NCBI GenBank assembly: GCA_007449985.2
Contig: VIIQ02000698.1
Location: 255,501-319,500, forward strand
Length of the DNA: 64,000 nucleotides
Source: Desmodesmus armatus
Lineage: Eukaryota; Chlorophyta; Chlorophyceae; Sphaeropleales; Scenedesmaceae
Direction: 5' to 3'
Below the pieces are notes generated by a model. It saw only the letters and a list, made by a program, of their open reading frames with translations. It ran no database searches and was not told the DNA's origin. Shown here in pieces: positions 21,929 through 34,016 of this stretch (the first letter of the stretch is position 1; each line of letters opens with the position of its first letter). Made by a program: the position numbers and the translations under genes.

Positions 21929-23926
21929 AGTTCAACGGCTGCTTGCCTCACCAGCTGCTGTGCCCAAGCAAACATACAGAATGCTTCCTGAGGCCGGGAC
22001 CTGGCAAGCTGCAGCACCTGCTGCTGCTGCTGCTGCCTGTTGGGCAGGGAGCCAGCAGTGGGGCCTGTTGCTGCCCCTGCATTGCCTCTAGGCTGACCAA
22101 CTGCTGCTTGTGCTGCTTGTGCTGCTTGTGCTGCTTGTGCTGCTTGTGCTGCTGCTTCTTGTGCTTGTGCTGCTGCTTCTTGTGCTTCTGCTGCTGCTTC
22201 TTGTGCTTCTGCTGCTGCTTCTTGTGCGTCTGCTGCTTCTTCTTGTGCGTCTGCTGCTGCTTCTTGTGCGTCTGCTGCTGCTTCTTGTGCGTATGCTGCT
22301 GCTTCTTGTGCTTCTGCTGCTGCTTCTTGTGCGTCTGCTGCTGCTTCTTGTGCATCTGCTGCTGCCTTTTGTGCTTCTGCTGCTGCTTCTTGTGCGTCTG
22401 CTGGTCCTGCTGCTGCTGCTGCTGCTGTTTGGAGGTGTTCCAGGAAGGCCCCAAAATCTTGCTGGACCTCTCCTGCTGCTTGTTGCAGCTGCTGCTCTGC
22501 AGGAGTGTCTGCAGCAGCACACATGACACCAGTTCAGGACACATGACACAAGCAAACAGCAGGACACGCAACGCCAGCACATGAGAGGAGGGGGAGAGGG
22601 AAGGAAGCCAACACCGATCAGCATCACCCTACCCACCTTGCAGCAGCGCACCAACAGCCTTCAATACTACGCCCCCAGCCCCCAGACCCGACCCCCAGCT
22701 CCCAGCCCCGGCCCCCCCAGCTCCCCATTCATGGGCATCATCACATGCGGTGGGCGGCACCTTGCAGCAGAAGACCAGTCCATGTCACACATACCTTGAA
22801 GGGAAAAGAGGGAGAAAAAGAAAGGATGACAGAAAGAGCGCATCACACACCACCCACCTTGCATCAACCCCACCATCTCTTGGTTGGCCGGCACTAGCCA
22901 CCAGAACATCCCTATGCTGCAAGCCTGCTTTTCATACCCCGCCCTCCCACCGCCCCCACTCCCAATCAACATTACACGTCACCCACCTTGCATCAACCGC
23001 ACCAGCTGTTGATTGGCCGGCACCAGCTACCACGGCAGCACTATGCTGCAAGCCTGCTTTTCCTCCCCCCCCCCCCTCGCCCCCACCCCCAATCACCGTC
23101 ACACACCACACACGTTGCATCAAGCCCACCAGCTGTTGGTTGGCCGGCACCAGCCACCACGGCAGCACTATGCTGCAGGCCTGCTTTTCTTACCCCGCCC
23201 TCCCACCGCCCCCACTCCCGATCAACATTGCACATGGGCGCCACACTGCTGTTTCACACTGCTGTTTCAGTCACCCACCTTGCAGCAAGCCCACCAGCTG
23301 TTGATTGGCCGGCACCAGCCACCAAGGCAGCACCTGCTCAAACCCACCAGCATGCCCCTCACACTGCGCCAACCACTGCTGGCCATAGTACTGTACCCAG
23401 GCCTCATCTGGCAACAGCCACTGCTGCTGCACCTCTGCTGCCTCTCTGCCTCCTTCACCCGGCTGCTGCTCCTGCTTCTGCTGCTGCTGCTGCCGCTGTG
23501 CGGCAGCTGCTGCCAGTACCAGTAGCAGTACGAGGTCCGTCTCACTCCTAGCAGCAGCACAGGATGCAACAGCAGCATCCAGCAGCACTGCACCAGATGG
23601 CACTCTTGCATCCGCATCCGCCTGCGCATGCACATCTGCATCTGAACCTGCACCTCCATTTGCAGCTTGACCAGCAGCTGCAGCTGCAGCTGTAACTGCA
23701 CCTGCATTTGCAGCTGGATCTGCCACTGCAGCTGCAGCTGTAACTGCACTGCTGCCTCCCTTGCTACCCTGGCTCTCCCTCACAGACAGCACATTGCAGC
23801 AGCAGCGCAGCTCCAGCTGCGGGTGCAACTGGATACCAGCAGCAGCAGCAGTAGCTCTTCCTGCTGCTGTCCCTTCACCTGCTGCAAGCATACTGCTCTG
23901 CTGCTGGCAGGGCAGGGCGACGCCGC

Positions 23927-23964
<38 letters not shown>

Positions 23965-25688
23965 GTGGTGGTGTAGTGCTGCAAGCAAACCTCGACCTGG
24001 TGTTGCACTGCTTCCAGGGCCCCCTGCAGCAGCTGCTGCTGGGCCAGCACATACACTGCTGCCATGCGGGCAGTCTGTGGGTTCAGACCCTGCAGGAGGC
24101 TTGTGACTGCTGCTGTTACATCCACCCCTGCTGCTGCTGTTGATGGTGTTGGGAAGCTTGCTGTTTGATCTGCAGTAGCTGCTGTTGTGGCAGCATGCCC
24201 TGCAGCTTGGCTGTCAGCTGCTGCTGCAGGAGCAGCAGCGCCTCGAGCTGAAAGCGAAGCGGCGCCGCTGGGAACAGACACCTTTGGCTCTGCTGCTGCT
24301 GCTGCTGCTGCTGCTCGACGGCTGCAGTAGCAGCAGCCTCACCCCCACCACCGCTGACTGCTGCAGCAGCAGCAGCAGCACCAGCACCCGCTGTCAACTC
24401 CCTGCCAGCAGCAGCAGCAGCTGCTGCTGCTGCTGCTGCTGTTAGTGATGACTCATGAGCACCAGGTGTCACCCAGACCCCTTCGCTGTCTAGTGCCCAG
24501 GCTGACAGTGCAGCTGCTAGCAGCATGACATCCAATAGCTCTGCAGGCAATGGATCTGCAGCAGTAATAGGGACGTCAAGCCGCAGCCCCATTGCTGCCA
24601 TTGCTGCCAGCCGTCGCTGCCACACTGCTGCTGCATCACATGCCTCCTCCTCCTGTGTGCTGATTATGCCATCCCCTTGTGTGCTGATTACGTCATCGTC
24701 ACTGTGGTGATGACTAACACCCGCGGGGCCCGGGTGCGGGGGTGGTAACCCCTGCTGTGGGGTGCTGATAGTGACAAGGTAGCTGTCGTTAGGGTTTGGC
24801 TCAAGGACGAAGCCAAACCCTAACAGCAGCTCCTCGTTGGGTTTAGTGGTGCCGTAGTTGTTGAACAGCTCTGAACCCTGCATAAACCAGGAAGGGATAC
24901 GCATACAACAAATCAAGATATCAACAACTGCTGTTCAAGTGACGGACTGAACTCAATGTGTGCATGGACGAAGTTGTGATGTGTTGTGTGGTGCTGTGCT
25001 GTGTTTGGTGGTGGTGCAAGTGTGCAGCTGTGTTGTGTTGCACGTGCGTCGCATTGTGCTGTCCGTAATGTTCCTGGACTGAACCGACCCTGATCTGCTG
25101 CCAATTGCATACAACAGAGTGGACAACAACCAACTTGTGCCTGCAGTGACTGCACATAGCCTTAGTGCACAGGTGAGAGAGGCAGCTGCCGCGGCAGCCT
25201 ACTGTGTGCTGTGCTGAGGTATGCTGTGCTGAGGTATGCTGTGTTGTGGTGTCACAGCCCAGCTACGCACCTTGGCCACTGGTGATAGTGAAGTGAACTG
25301 AAAAGCTTGCTGCTGGCTTGCGTGCTGCTGCTGCTGCTGCTGCCCTGCCAGCTTCACTGTCCTCCAGCTCACTCTTTGGTCAGGATGGTGGTCACACATA
25401 TCCAACACAGGCACCAGGGCAATCACAGGAGCCAACAAACTGCCGCCCTCCTTCTCAACACCATCACTCCCACCACCACCACCACCACTAGCATCCCCAC
25501 CAACAGCAGCAGCAGCAGCACCATCTGTACTGCTGCCATGTACTTGCGTACTGCCCTGCCTGTTACTGCCGATATCCAACTCCTTGATAGTGAATGCCCT
25601 CGACCACACAGCTGACCTCGCCCACTTGACAGCTGAATATGTCAAGCCCCAGCCCCCAAGAGCACTGGACAACGTGCCACCACGCTGG

Positions 25689-25744
<56 letters not shown>

Positions 25745-27634
25745 GTGGAGATGCTCCAGCCGCAGCAACCATTCGTGCAGCTGCTGCAGGCCTGAGTTGT
25801 AGTGTGCTACAGCCTTGTGCAGCCTGGTGCCTTGCAGCAGCTGTAGCTCAGACTCAGACCACCAAAAGGGGTCATCTGCAGGAAAGGCAGCGTGCAATGT
25901 TGCGTCAGTGTAGCCCCTGGCTCCTTTGCGAATTGCACGGCTTTGCCGTGCCAAACAGTGTAATATTCACTGCAACCGTATAGGCACAAGGCCAGCAATG
26001 CCAGGCAAAGACCATGCAAAGCACCCCAAAAGATGAGTCAATTGTTGGCACCTTCTGTCATGTCTGGCAAGCCCTTTCTGACGCACACTACTGGTTCCCA
26101 ATAGCCCCTGGCACAAACATTGATGTCTGTTGCATGGCCACCACCTGCAAATTGCAGTGCACCTCTGTTCATACGTCTGCTAATTCGTACATCAACAAAA
26201 TGGCTTATCAAGCCCATATCATCATAATTGTCCCCACTGGGAAGTTCCCCCGGAAGTTCCAGGCGAGAGGGAGAAGAGAGTGTGGTACATACGTCAATAA
26301 AAGAAAACATGCCCAGGGGCCAGCACACACGAACCAAACCAGTACAAGCAACAGATAAGTACAAAGTGCCCTCAGTTTGCAAGAGATTGTCCACATGCTG
26401 TGTTTCAGCATAGCGTATATATTTTGCACATCACAGGGTACAATCCACTCACTCAATCCAACATGCCCCCCCCCCCCCACACAGTCTTCTACCCTCAGCT
26501 TGCAAGAGATTGTCCACACGCTGTGTTTCAGCATAGCGTATATATATTGCACATCACAGGGTACACTAGCCTCACTCACTCCAACACCCCCCCCCCCCCC
26601 CCACACACACACACACACACACATACACAGTCTGCAACGCACACAAGTCGAAGAAATTTCAGACATCAACACCCTGTAAGGATAGCTATCGAGATATACA
26701 GGCTCACTCACCATAAGTGTGAGGCAGCATGTCCACATAGGGAGCAAAGAATGACTGCTGCCCCCGGCTCTTCTCCAGCACCAGCAGTAGCACCAGTAGG
26801 CTGCGTTGGTCCAGCACAGAACCTAACTCATGCTGAAGCTGCCTATAACACACAGCAGCCAACCAGCAAAGGACAGCACAACACAGTGGCAGATAGTTGG
26901 TTTTGATTTCCCCCCCAATTATTGCATTTGGGGATACTGTGTTGGGATGGCTGTGTACTGCACATGTGCAGTATGGAGTACCTGCGCCTGTGCGGCCGGT
27001 GCTGGCAGCAAGCAAGTGGACATGCATGACAGAGACGGGGTGGCATTGACAGACAGTCAAGCAGTACTTGAATGCTTGAAAAGCAAGGCTGCTCGAGCTG
27101 AAGCAGATGCTTCAACAAGCAGATGATCCAAGTTGGGCCCAGAACACAGTCAGCTAGCTGCACTACCCAGCAGATGTACATGCTACCTGCCTGTACCAGC
27201 TGATACATAGTTGGTGGTTACCTGAATGCGAAGCCATATTCAGCGTCTTCGAACGCTCGAGCTCCATACAACAGCAGCTGCTCTGGTATGCTGAAGATCA
27301 CGTCTGCAGCCGGCAAACAGCAGCAGCGGCAGCAATGGTAGTTAGCCTGGCAGCAGTCACTCATGGAGAGACAGCGGTAGCAGGTGCTGGATGCAGCACA
27401 TAACATAAATTGGTATAGAGCATCAACATGCATATGCATTGCTTGTAGAGGTTACAGTTGGACCAGTAGACATGGCATGGCCCCCTGCCCGCCACACTCT
27501 CCCCCATATGCATGTGCCTGCCCACCTCCTGGTGTCAAGTCCTTGGTCGCAAAGAGCTTTCTGGGTTGTTTTGGGTGGGGCGAAGCCTCAAAGGTCGCCC
27601 CATGGTCACGTGCCCAACTAGTCAGTCGATCCAT
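19866..27634 (-). CDS. SET-domain lysine methyltransferase (SETD3/Rubisco-LSMT type) with giant low-complexity tail
   Basis: Exons in order: 27634-27526, 27303-27222, 26842-26712, 25875-25271, 24877-23279, 22508-21808, 21320-19866. The first part follows the SETD3/LSMT plan: FATKDLTPG, VIFSIPEQLLL, FFAPYVDMLP, a WARSAVWSRAF block, VPVLDMCDHHP (the NH motif region), and ELFNNYG with the catalytic Tyr. A likely substrate-binding helical part follows (NPQTARMAAVYVLAQQQLL). Poly-Gln tracts split the SET domain. The long tail holds twelve AQEAAAD-type heptads and many Gln and Ala runs. Two places need one extra base to stay in frame: about 24,130-24,180 in exon 5, and near 19,962, beyond which a shifted frame ends GKHKKKKRS at 19900 instead of 19866. 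Both are probably assembly deletions. Substrate unknown. Confidence 0.78.
21466..21695. repeat. direct repeat pair in SET-gene intron
   Basis: About 65 bp (starting gttgctgagctgtgaaggc) occurs at 21466-21531 and again at 21630-21695. It is intronic and shows no coding signal. Confidence 0.8.
22098..22412 (-). repeat. 21-bp coding minisatellite (AQEAAAD heptads)
   Basis: About twelve 21-bp units plus several 9-bp Ala-Ala-Gln units lie within exon 6 of the SET gene. The protein is a continuous alanine-rich helix, possibly coiled coil. The antisense frames are merely long by composition. Confidence 0.85.
22851..23333 (-). repeat. ladder of four copies of an exon 3' edge plus donor (SET gene)
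   Basis: The true edge of SET exon 5 (WWLVPANQQLVGLLQ, donor at 23278) is followed downstream in the intron by three diverged copies at about 23110-23170, 22981-23041 and 22851-22920, roughly 130-165 bp apart. Two keep a GT at the donor place and one has TAG in the reading frame. The units are separated by C-rich tracts. Confidence 0.82.
26368..26597. repeat. tandem duplicate of ~107 bp ending in poly-C / AC tracts
   Basis: Two copies (26368-26475 and 26491-26597) beginning ccctcag lie in a SET-gene intron, each followed by a run of C; the second run leads into (CA)n. Non-coding. Confidence 0.85.
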
Positions 27635-27966
27635 AGCTGATCAGTGACTGCCTGAGGGCTGCTACGACCGTGCAGTCATGTTCAGTGGCGGTGCAGCACC
27701 ACAAGAGCCCAACACACTTTTGAACGCGTAACCTGATTGTCCAGCTCTTCTTTGGGAAGCAAACCGGGCGTCAAAGTCAAAGTGACATGTCGGTTAAGTA
27801 CAGTAAGTTGACGAGAGCATGATGTATCATGTCTCACGAAACCGCCGAAAGCTTTTGTATCGTCTCAGCAACCCCTGTGCAGCAGTTGCCGCATACGCCC
27901 CCATCATCAGTGTCATCTGCCTTTTTGTCGTCAGCACCAACCCTCTCCTGAGCAGCAGTACGCATC
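27635..27966. promoter_or_regulatory. divergent promoter, SET gene / NOP53
   Basis: Only 332 bp separate the two start codons, so one region must promote both genes. I see no TATA box of the kind used by the Tyr-rich genes. Confidence 0.5.
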
Positions 27967-28044
27967 ATGGGCATACCGAGAGCATCAAGGAAGGGGAAGA
28001 AGGCATGGCGCAAGAACATCGACGTTCAGGAGGTGGGTTGGGGG

Positions 28045-28088
<44 letters not shown>

Positions 28089-31000
28089 TGCTGTTGCTGC
28101 TGCTGCCAGCAACAAAACACATGCTTCAGCTTGAACCTCCCATCTCTTTACGTCGGCACGAGTAGAAAAATCAAGATACGTCCGCCCGCTGACTGCATCC
28201 CCTCTGACTGCAGGTGGAGCAGTTCATGACAGAGGAGTCCCACAAGAAAGTGCGGGAGCCAGCAGTGGAGTCACTCAAAGATGAGGACCTGTTTGTTGTA
28301 GACAAGGTATGTCACAATATTGTTACTATTACATAACTCACACACAGCAGCACAGCTTACAGCTACTGGCACTGTCTCATTTGCTGGCAACAGTCCCTGT
28401 CATGGGCAACTGTTGGGCATACTTACATCCCTACACAACATGCTTGGAGCTACTACTGCTACTGCACCTGGCTCCCTAAGCATAGAGCCACACTGAGGCT
28501 TTACAGTAGTGACATTGCAGTCAAAGCAGCAGTGGTGCATCAAAGGAGTTTGCAACACCAGTAACATACCCACACTCCCTCGTGTGTTACAAAGTGACAT
28601 GCTTCACTCACTCACACCCTCCTGCAGTTTCCAGTTCACCCACACACTCCAGTCAGCTAGTAGCTTGCATATCAAAGCCCTCATCACCTGATCACCTGCT
28701 GCCCGTATGTCTGCTGTCATTTTCTGTTTCGTGCACAGGAGGCCGATGACTCATCAGTACCAGCTGCCATCCGTAAACGCCAGCAGAAGCAGCAGAAGCT
28801 GCTGCGGCCCCAACTGATTCTGGCCAGCCACAAGGACGGGATCAAGCCCCTGCATGTGCCCACCAAGCACAAGGTATGTCCCTAGTACCCCTTGAACCTC
28901 GCTACGTGCCCATGGCATGTGCAGAAAAGATACTTCAGTCTCTACTTGACAGTACTGTAGCAGCAAACAAATTAGCAGTAAAAGCAGCAGCGTGCGCAAA
29001 CTGTTTCACTCTCTCTGACTATTGCTCTGACTAATGCTGTGTGACTAATTCTGTCATCGTGCCAATGTTGTTTGTGTCACCAGGCCAAGGGTTCAGCCAA
29101 GGCCCTGCCCAGCAGTTTGGTCGGCAGTGCAGCAGCAGTGGCGGCTGCAGAGGCAGCAGCAGCAGCAGCAGCGGCAGCAGCAGCAGCAGCCAAGGGCAAG
29201 CGAAAGCCACTGAGGCGCAGAGGTAGGGTTTACTCTGGTGGCTGTGGTTGGTGTCTGTATATGTTTCGTCCAGCGATGCATGTCTTGCTGGCTCAGTTTC
29301 TTACAGCAGTTGTGGCTTGTGGATGAACATACAGCCTCAGCTTTCCCTATTCCTCAGCGGTATTGCTCTTGCCTACAAGACACATTCATGCTGTGTTGAT
29401 ACATGCCTGTGCCACAGATGATTCTTCCACTCTAGTGACTGTTACGGTATCATGTGTGACACACCATGCTGTGCTGTGCTTTGCTATGCAGGCCTGAAGG
29501 TGACTGACCTATGGACCGAGGATGGCCCTGGCCCCGATGCTGACTGGACAGCACCCACCACAGGCCTCGACCTAATCCGCCTCGGCAAACGCAAGCAGCA
29601 GCAGCCAGCACAGGCGCACCAGCAGCAGCAGGACGCACTATCCGCACCCGCCGCACCCTCCGCAGCAGCCGCCAAGCGCAGCAAAAAGCGGGGTCCTGCT
29701 GCTGCTGCTGTGCCGCTGATCCCAGCAGTGGAGGTTGATGCGCCCGGCTGTAGCTTCAACCCTGAACCAGAAGCTCACCAAGACGCCCTGGCAGCAGCAG
29801 TAGCAGCAGAGTACAAGAAGCAGCTACAGGAGGAGATGGCTCCTAAGGCCCCTAGCCAGTATGCCCCCGCAGGGTATAAGCCACAGGATGAGTTGGAGGC
29901 GCTGTTGGTGGATGCAGAAGCAGATGAGGATGAGGAGGAGGGTGGGCAGCAGCAGCAGCAGCAGCAGCAGCTGCTGCCGGCAGCAGTGCAGGATGAAAAT
30001 GCCATCGCACTCGATGACAGTGAAGATGAGGATGAGGACAGTGCAGGTGCAAATACTGCTGCTGCTGCTGCTGCTGCTAGCCAGGCAGAAGGGGTGACTG
30101 TTTCAGAGGCGGCAGCGGGAGCGGGAAAGAGCAGCAGCAGCGCTGGTGCAGCAGCGTTGAAGAAGAAGACGCAGAAGGATCGCAACAGGGAGGCGCGTAG
30201 GAAGCAGCAGGAGTCGGATGCAGCTGCGAAGGCTGTGCTGAAGCAGCAGCGGCGGGAGCTGGAGAGGTTGGGTGAGCTGCAGGAGCAGATGCAGGAGGAG
30301 GAGAGGGAGAAGGAGGCACTGAGGTTGAGGCGACAGGTGGGTGGAGGTTTTGTGGGGTTGGGGGTCTTATGGCTATGAAGACAGGCGGTGTTGCGTCACA
30401 GCGTAAGACACAGGCCAGTACCAGACAGATTTGCGGTATTCGATGCAGTGACTGCAGCACCAAGGCGGCAGTGCAATCTTGATCGGCTGATGTCGCCCAA
30501 TGGGAATAGAAAAGCCATCCTGGCCCCGTGCTTGTGCTCAGATGTTATCCTGGGCCCTTGGTTGCGCCCAGAATGGCCCAGTGAGGCTGCCATCATATCC
30601 TTTCTGCTCAACGTCGCCCGTTGACTGCGCCTTGGCGGCTTGACTGTGTCATTGTCTGTTTTCAGGTTGCGCTGGCGGAGCGAGCAGCAGCTGAGCCCCC
30701 AAGCTGGGCAAGCACAAGTTTGAGGCTGCTCCTGTCGCTGTGCTGACATCAGATGAGGTCACAGGCAGTCTGAGGCAGATCAAGGTAGGCCTCTAGGCTG
30801 CAGGCCCGATGCCTCTGTATAGCAGCACGTCGGCTTTGCTGAACAGCGTTTTGGACAGCTAGCGTCCTATCAGGGATGAGGATGGCACAATCCTTGGCTT
30901 ACATGCAGCTTGGTCTCTTGCACCATCGCTGGTGGTGGGGTGTCTTGTTTGTGTCTGTCTGTCTGGTGCTGGCATTGGTTTTGGCTCCCTTCACCCTCAC

Positions 31001-31845
31001 AAAAGGAGCCGCCAACCATCAGCACAAGCCTAAGCAACGTGCATGTGCAGTATCTGCGAACACAACCGACACACACCTCTTCCTTGCCTTCTGCGCTGCC
31101 CCTGCCCTGTGTTCCCTTCCCTTGTTTGCCAACCCGCTTGCACCTGCGCATGTGCCTCTCCTCTCCTGCAACCCTCTCTCGCCCCTTTAGCCGTGCTTCC
31201 TGCTGGCAGCTGACCGCTACAAGGCCCTGCAGAAGCGGGGCCTGGTGGAGCCACGCAAGCCATCAGGCCGTAAGGTCGGCAGGAAGGTGGAGTACGTCAC
31301 AGGTAGGTCACTGCTTGTGATCACACAGAGAGCGAACTCGAAGCGCATGTCAGATGGGCGAGGGATCAGGATCGGGGCGTGGCATTCACACATTGCTGAG
31401 CTCGTTTGCTTGGTCATAGTGCTTGGGTTCGGGAAACACACAGGGACAGCCGCTGTCTAGTGGCACCAGACAGGTCATTGACGCGGCCGCCACCTGGGCG
31501 GGTGAGGTGCGACATCCACAAGCCATGAACCTGCAACATTCCATGCTCATCAGACCCTGATTGAGGAAATGTGCGGTGCTTGCCCACAATAAAATTGCAG
31601 GCGACCGGCAGGAGAAGGCCCGGGATGCCCAGCAGGAGATAGAGGACATAAAGAAGGCTCGCAAAAAGGCGGCAAAGGCGGGCACAGCAGCAGCAGCAGA
31701 GGCAGTGGTTGCGATGGCTGGAGGCAAGGGCAGCAGGCGCAAGAAGCAGCAGCAGCAGAGGAAGAACAAGCAGGAGCAGCAAGTGCAGCTGGCACCTGGC
31801 AGCATACTGCCTCTAGAGGTGTCTGCCCAGGATGAGGCATGGTGA
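27967..31845 (+). CDS. NOP53: NOP53 / GLTSCR2-type ribosome biogenesis factor
   Basis: Nucleolar factor for late 60S subunit maturation. Eight exons: 27967-28032, 28214-28306, 28739-28873, 29084-29222, 29492-30336, 30666-30784, 31191-31302, 31601-31845. Family marks are KKAWRKNIDVQEVEQF at the start, the DLW motif in exon 5, the SFNPEPEAHQDAL block, and KLGKHKFE through DRYKALQKRGLVEPR near the end. ATG 27967 is the first after an in-frame stop at 27949. Exon 6 (119 nt) is one base short. The conserved frame needs six C where 30696-30700 has five, so this is most likely an assembly deletion. Acidic, Gln-rich and Ala-rich stretches in exon 5 are typical of the lineage. An alternative last exon at 31981-32043 is possible. 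Confidence 0.88.
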
Positions 31846-31980
31846 AAGGAATATGCCTTTGCCCCCTGTCTCTTGGCAGTTGAGTTTGCCTGCTTGCCAT
31901 GTGTGGGGTGTTTTATGCCAGCTTGTGGGGTCTGCCCCCCCTGGTGACCACACACTGAGATAAGTCCCTTCCTTTTGCAG

Positions 31981-32043
31981 GCATCCGTGTACGTTGATTT
32001 GTCAAGTCTCAATGCGTACTGGGCACAGGATGAGGCATGGTGA
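31981..32043 (+). CDS. NOP53: possible alternative last exon of NOP53
   Basis: A GT at 31819 (CTAGAG|GTGTCT) and the acceptor CTTTTGCAG ending at 31980 are both phase 0. Using them replaces the last 9 residues by a 20-residue end reading ASVYVDLSSLNAYW and then AQDEAW and stop. The retained-intron form also ends in AQDEAW and stop, because about 25 bp around that hexapeptide are duplicated (31828 and 32027). Which form is used is unknown. Confidence 0.45.
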   Translation, partial: ASVYVDLSSLNAYWAQDEAW

Positions 32044-33051
32044 AAGGGGTTGTTGCCTGTCCCTACGTATGCACGCTGGTGTGTTGAGTGGTCATGTGGT
32101 CAAGTCAATGCCAATAGTGGGTATGGTTTGCGCCGCTGCAGAGTAGTCAGATGGTCTGCTGCCAACAGTCACGTCTGAGGGTGTGGGTTGATGCACAAGA
32201 TGCACACCACATAGGGCTGCTTTGAGCTGTGACAGATGGGTTGACACTGTGACAGATGGATCACTACGACACATGGTTGCAGTACGTCAGGGTGCAATCA
32301 ATGCCAGTGACAGCATTTTTACATTATGACATCAACATGGCACCCCCCCCCCCACCCTAAACAATAGCACTTGACAATTGCCCGTGTTTCCAGATACAAA
32401 CAGCGTCACAAGCTCATGTCCCAACTTAGCAATAACGATGCCAAAATCACCCACGCATGCTTGTGCAAACAAGCAGTCCTGCAACCTGGTAGTACAAAGT
32501 GCTTGCTGGACAAGTTAACCACGCTCCCAACAGCAGATCAAACGCAGTTTTCATCTGCGCATAAGGCTGTACAGCTGTTCATGTATGCTCCAGCAATCCA
32601 GCCGGCTATCTGTAGCTTCAGCTGCTGCCTGCCTTGTGTGCGGCTGCATCATCCCCCTCCTTGCCCTTCCCACTTGACCTGATAGGCAGCAACAGCACAC
32701 AACAACACGTCAGCACTGCACCGTATGGGCAACTGTCTCCTATCAGCCCAGGAAATACAGTACATCAGTCTGCGGCTGACTCCGACGCACATGCCAGCAC
32801 ACACAACAAGTAATAGGCATCCAGCGGTTGACAATGCTGTCACACAGCAACCTGCTAGCATGGACAGGGACCCTGCCTTATGCAGTGCCTAGGCTGGACC
32901 TCTTGCCGCAGCTTTTGACCTGTGCAGTTGCCCCCAAAAGTTGCACTGTCCCCATTCCAGACTAGAGCGATTCCAGACTAGAGCGGGAAGAGAGTGTGGT
33001 AGAGTTGGCACTGGTGGCAGCATATGTAAGGCCCCCTGACCATCAAAGCCT
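32044..33051. other. convergent intergenic region NOP53 / SDHAF2
   Basis: No coding frame is supported. It holds a run of C at 32343-32353 and presumably the 3' untranslated regions of both genes. Confidence 0.5.
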
Positions 33052-34016
33052 TTATTCCAAGGGCATGCAAAATGCTTGCAGGGAGCTCCATGTCATACCC
33101 ATAGGGTATATCTGTGACCCCTGAAACCCTAAAACGCGCGAAGCTGCGCAACTGTGGACTATGCCGTAGTCCCGCACAACAAGAGTCAACAAGCTTTGAG
33201 TAGCAGCATACCTCCAGGAGTCATCCCAGCCACGCACCCACTCCTTGCCAGGTGCTGCCTGGCTGGCAGAGTGACAGCTGTCAGACAGCTGCTGTGTCAC
33301 GTGCTGCTTCAGGGCTGTGAAAGCTGCATTTGCTGTTAGCTGACTGGGCGCTTCCTGTTGTCCTGTGAGCCACTTGAACAGATCAGGGTTTTCCTGCACA
33401 GGGTACGGCATGAGCACATGATGCTGTCAGGTGTCTGACACCACTGCAACAACAGCATGCGGGGGCAATCCTGCCTGCAGTTCAGTGTGCAAATCAGTGC
33501 TGAAGCCTCCCTTGCTAGAAGACCTGACTGTTAGGCTGAGTCTGGCTGTCTCTGTAACAGCCAGTGGCTACAGGCACTCTATGGCTGAAAACTGCTTGCC
33601 TGATCCAGGACCACAGCAAACTGCTGCAGCATGGCAGTGTCCATCTTCGGCACTTCTTGCTCGGCCCAGAGGCCAACCAAAGGTCCAACTCAAGGAATCC
33701 TCGCTGTCTGCTGCGATACAGCAGCTTGTTGATCATCTGCATGCGAGCACACACAGCCAGCATAGGAATGTGTGGGAGACCAGCCTTGACATAGTGCACA
33801 GCTGTGACACATAACCTACTTTACAGGTCAAAATGAGCCTGTATGTGTGGCGAAGTGCTGCATGCTGAGCCACATACACCACACCTTGTCTCGCTGAGCA
33901 TCACCACCAGCTGCAACTGCTGCATCAGCAGCTAATCTGCGGATGCTGTCGCTGCCAGCTGCTCTGATGGGTATCCCTAAACGCGACACAAGGTTTGCAC
34001 ATGCTGTTTTGAGCAT
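33052..34016 (-). CDS. SDHAF2: succinate dehydrogenase assembly factor 2 (Sdh5 family)
   Basis: Helps insert FAD into the flavoprotein subunit of mitochondrial complex II. Exons: 34016-33885 (44-residue Ala/Arg-rich presequence), 33736-33600, and 33393 to the stop at 33052. Family motifs are KLLYRSRQRGFLELDL, GLWAEQEV, NPDLFKWLTGQ and WVRGWDD. Exon 2 is 137 nt where the frame needs 138; one G is missing near 33673, probably an assembly deletion. The second intron has a GC donor (CAG|GCAAGC, 33599-33594). Plant homologues end soon after WVRGWDD; here the frame runs 52 more residues, and a donor (GTATGC, at 33211) suggests a further small exon I could not place, so the C-terminus is uncertain. 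Confidence 0.85.

Noticed and set aside
21943..22584. Plus-strand Cys/Leu/Phe-rich frame
   Set aside because: It is the antisense of the alanine/glutamine heptad repeat in the SET gene; the composition explains its length.
22851..23333. A CRISPR-like array, because of regular spacing
   Set aside because: The units are degenerate, contain exon edges and sit in a eukaryotic intron; there are no short identical repeats with unique spacers.
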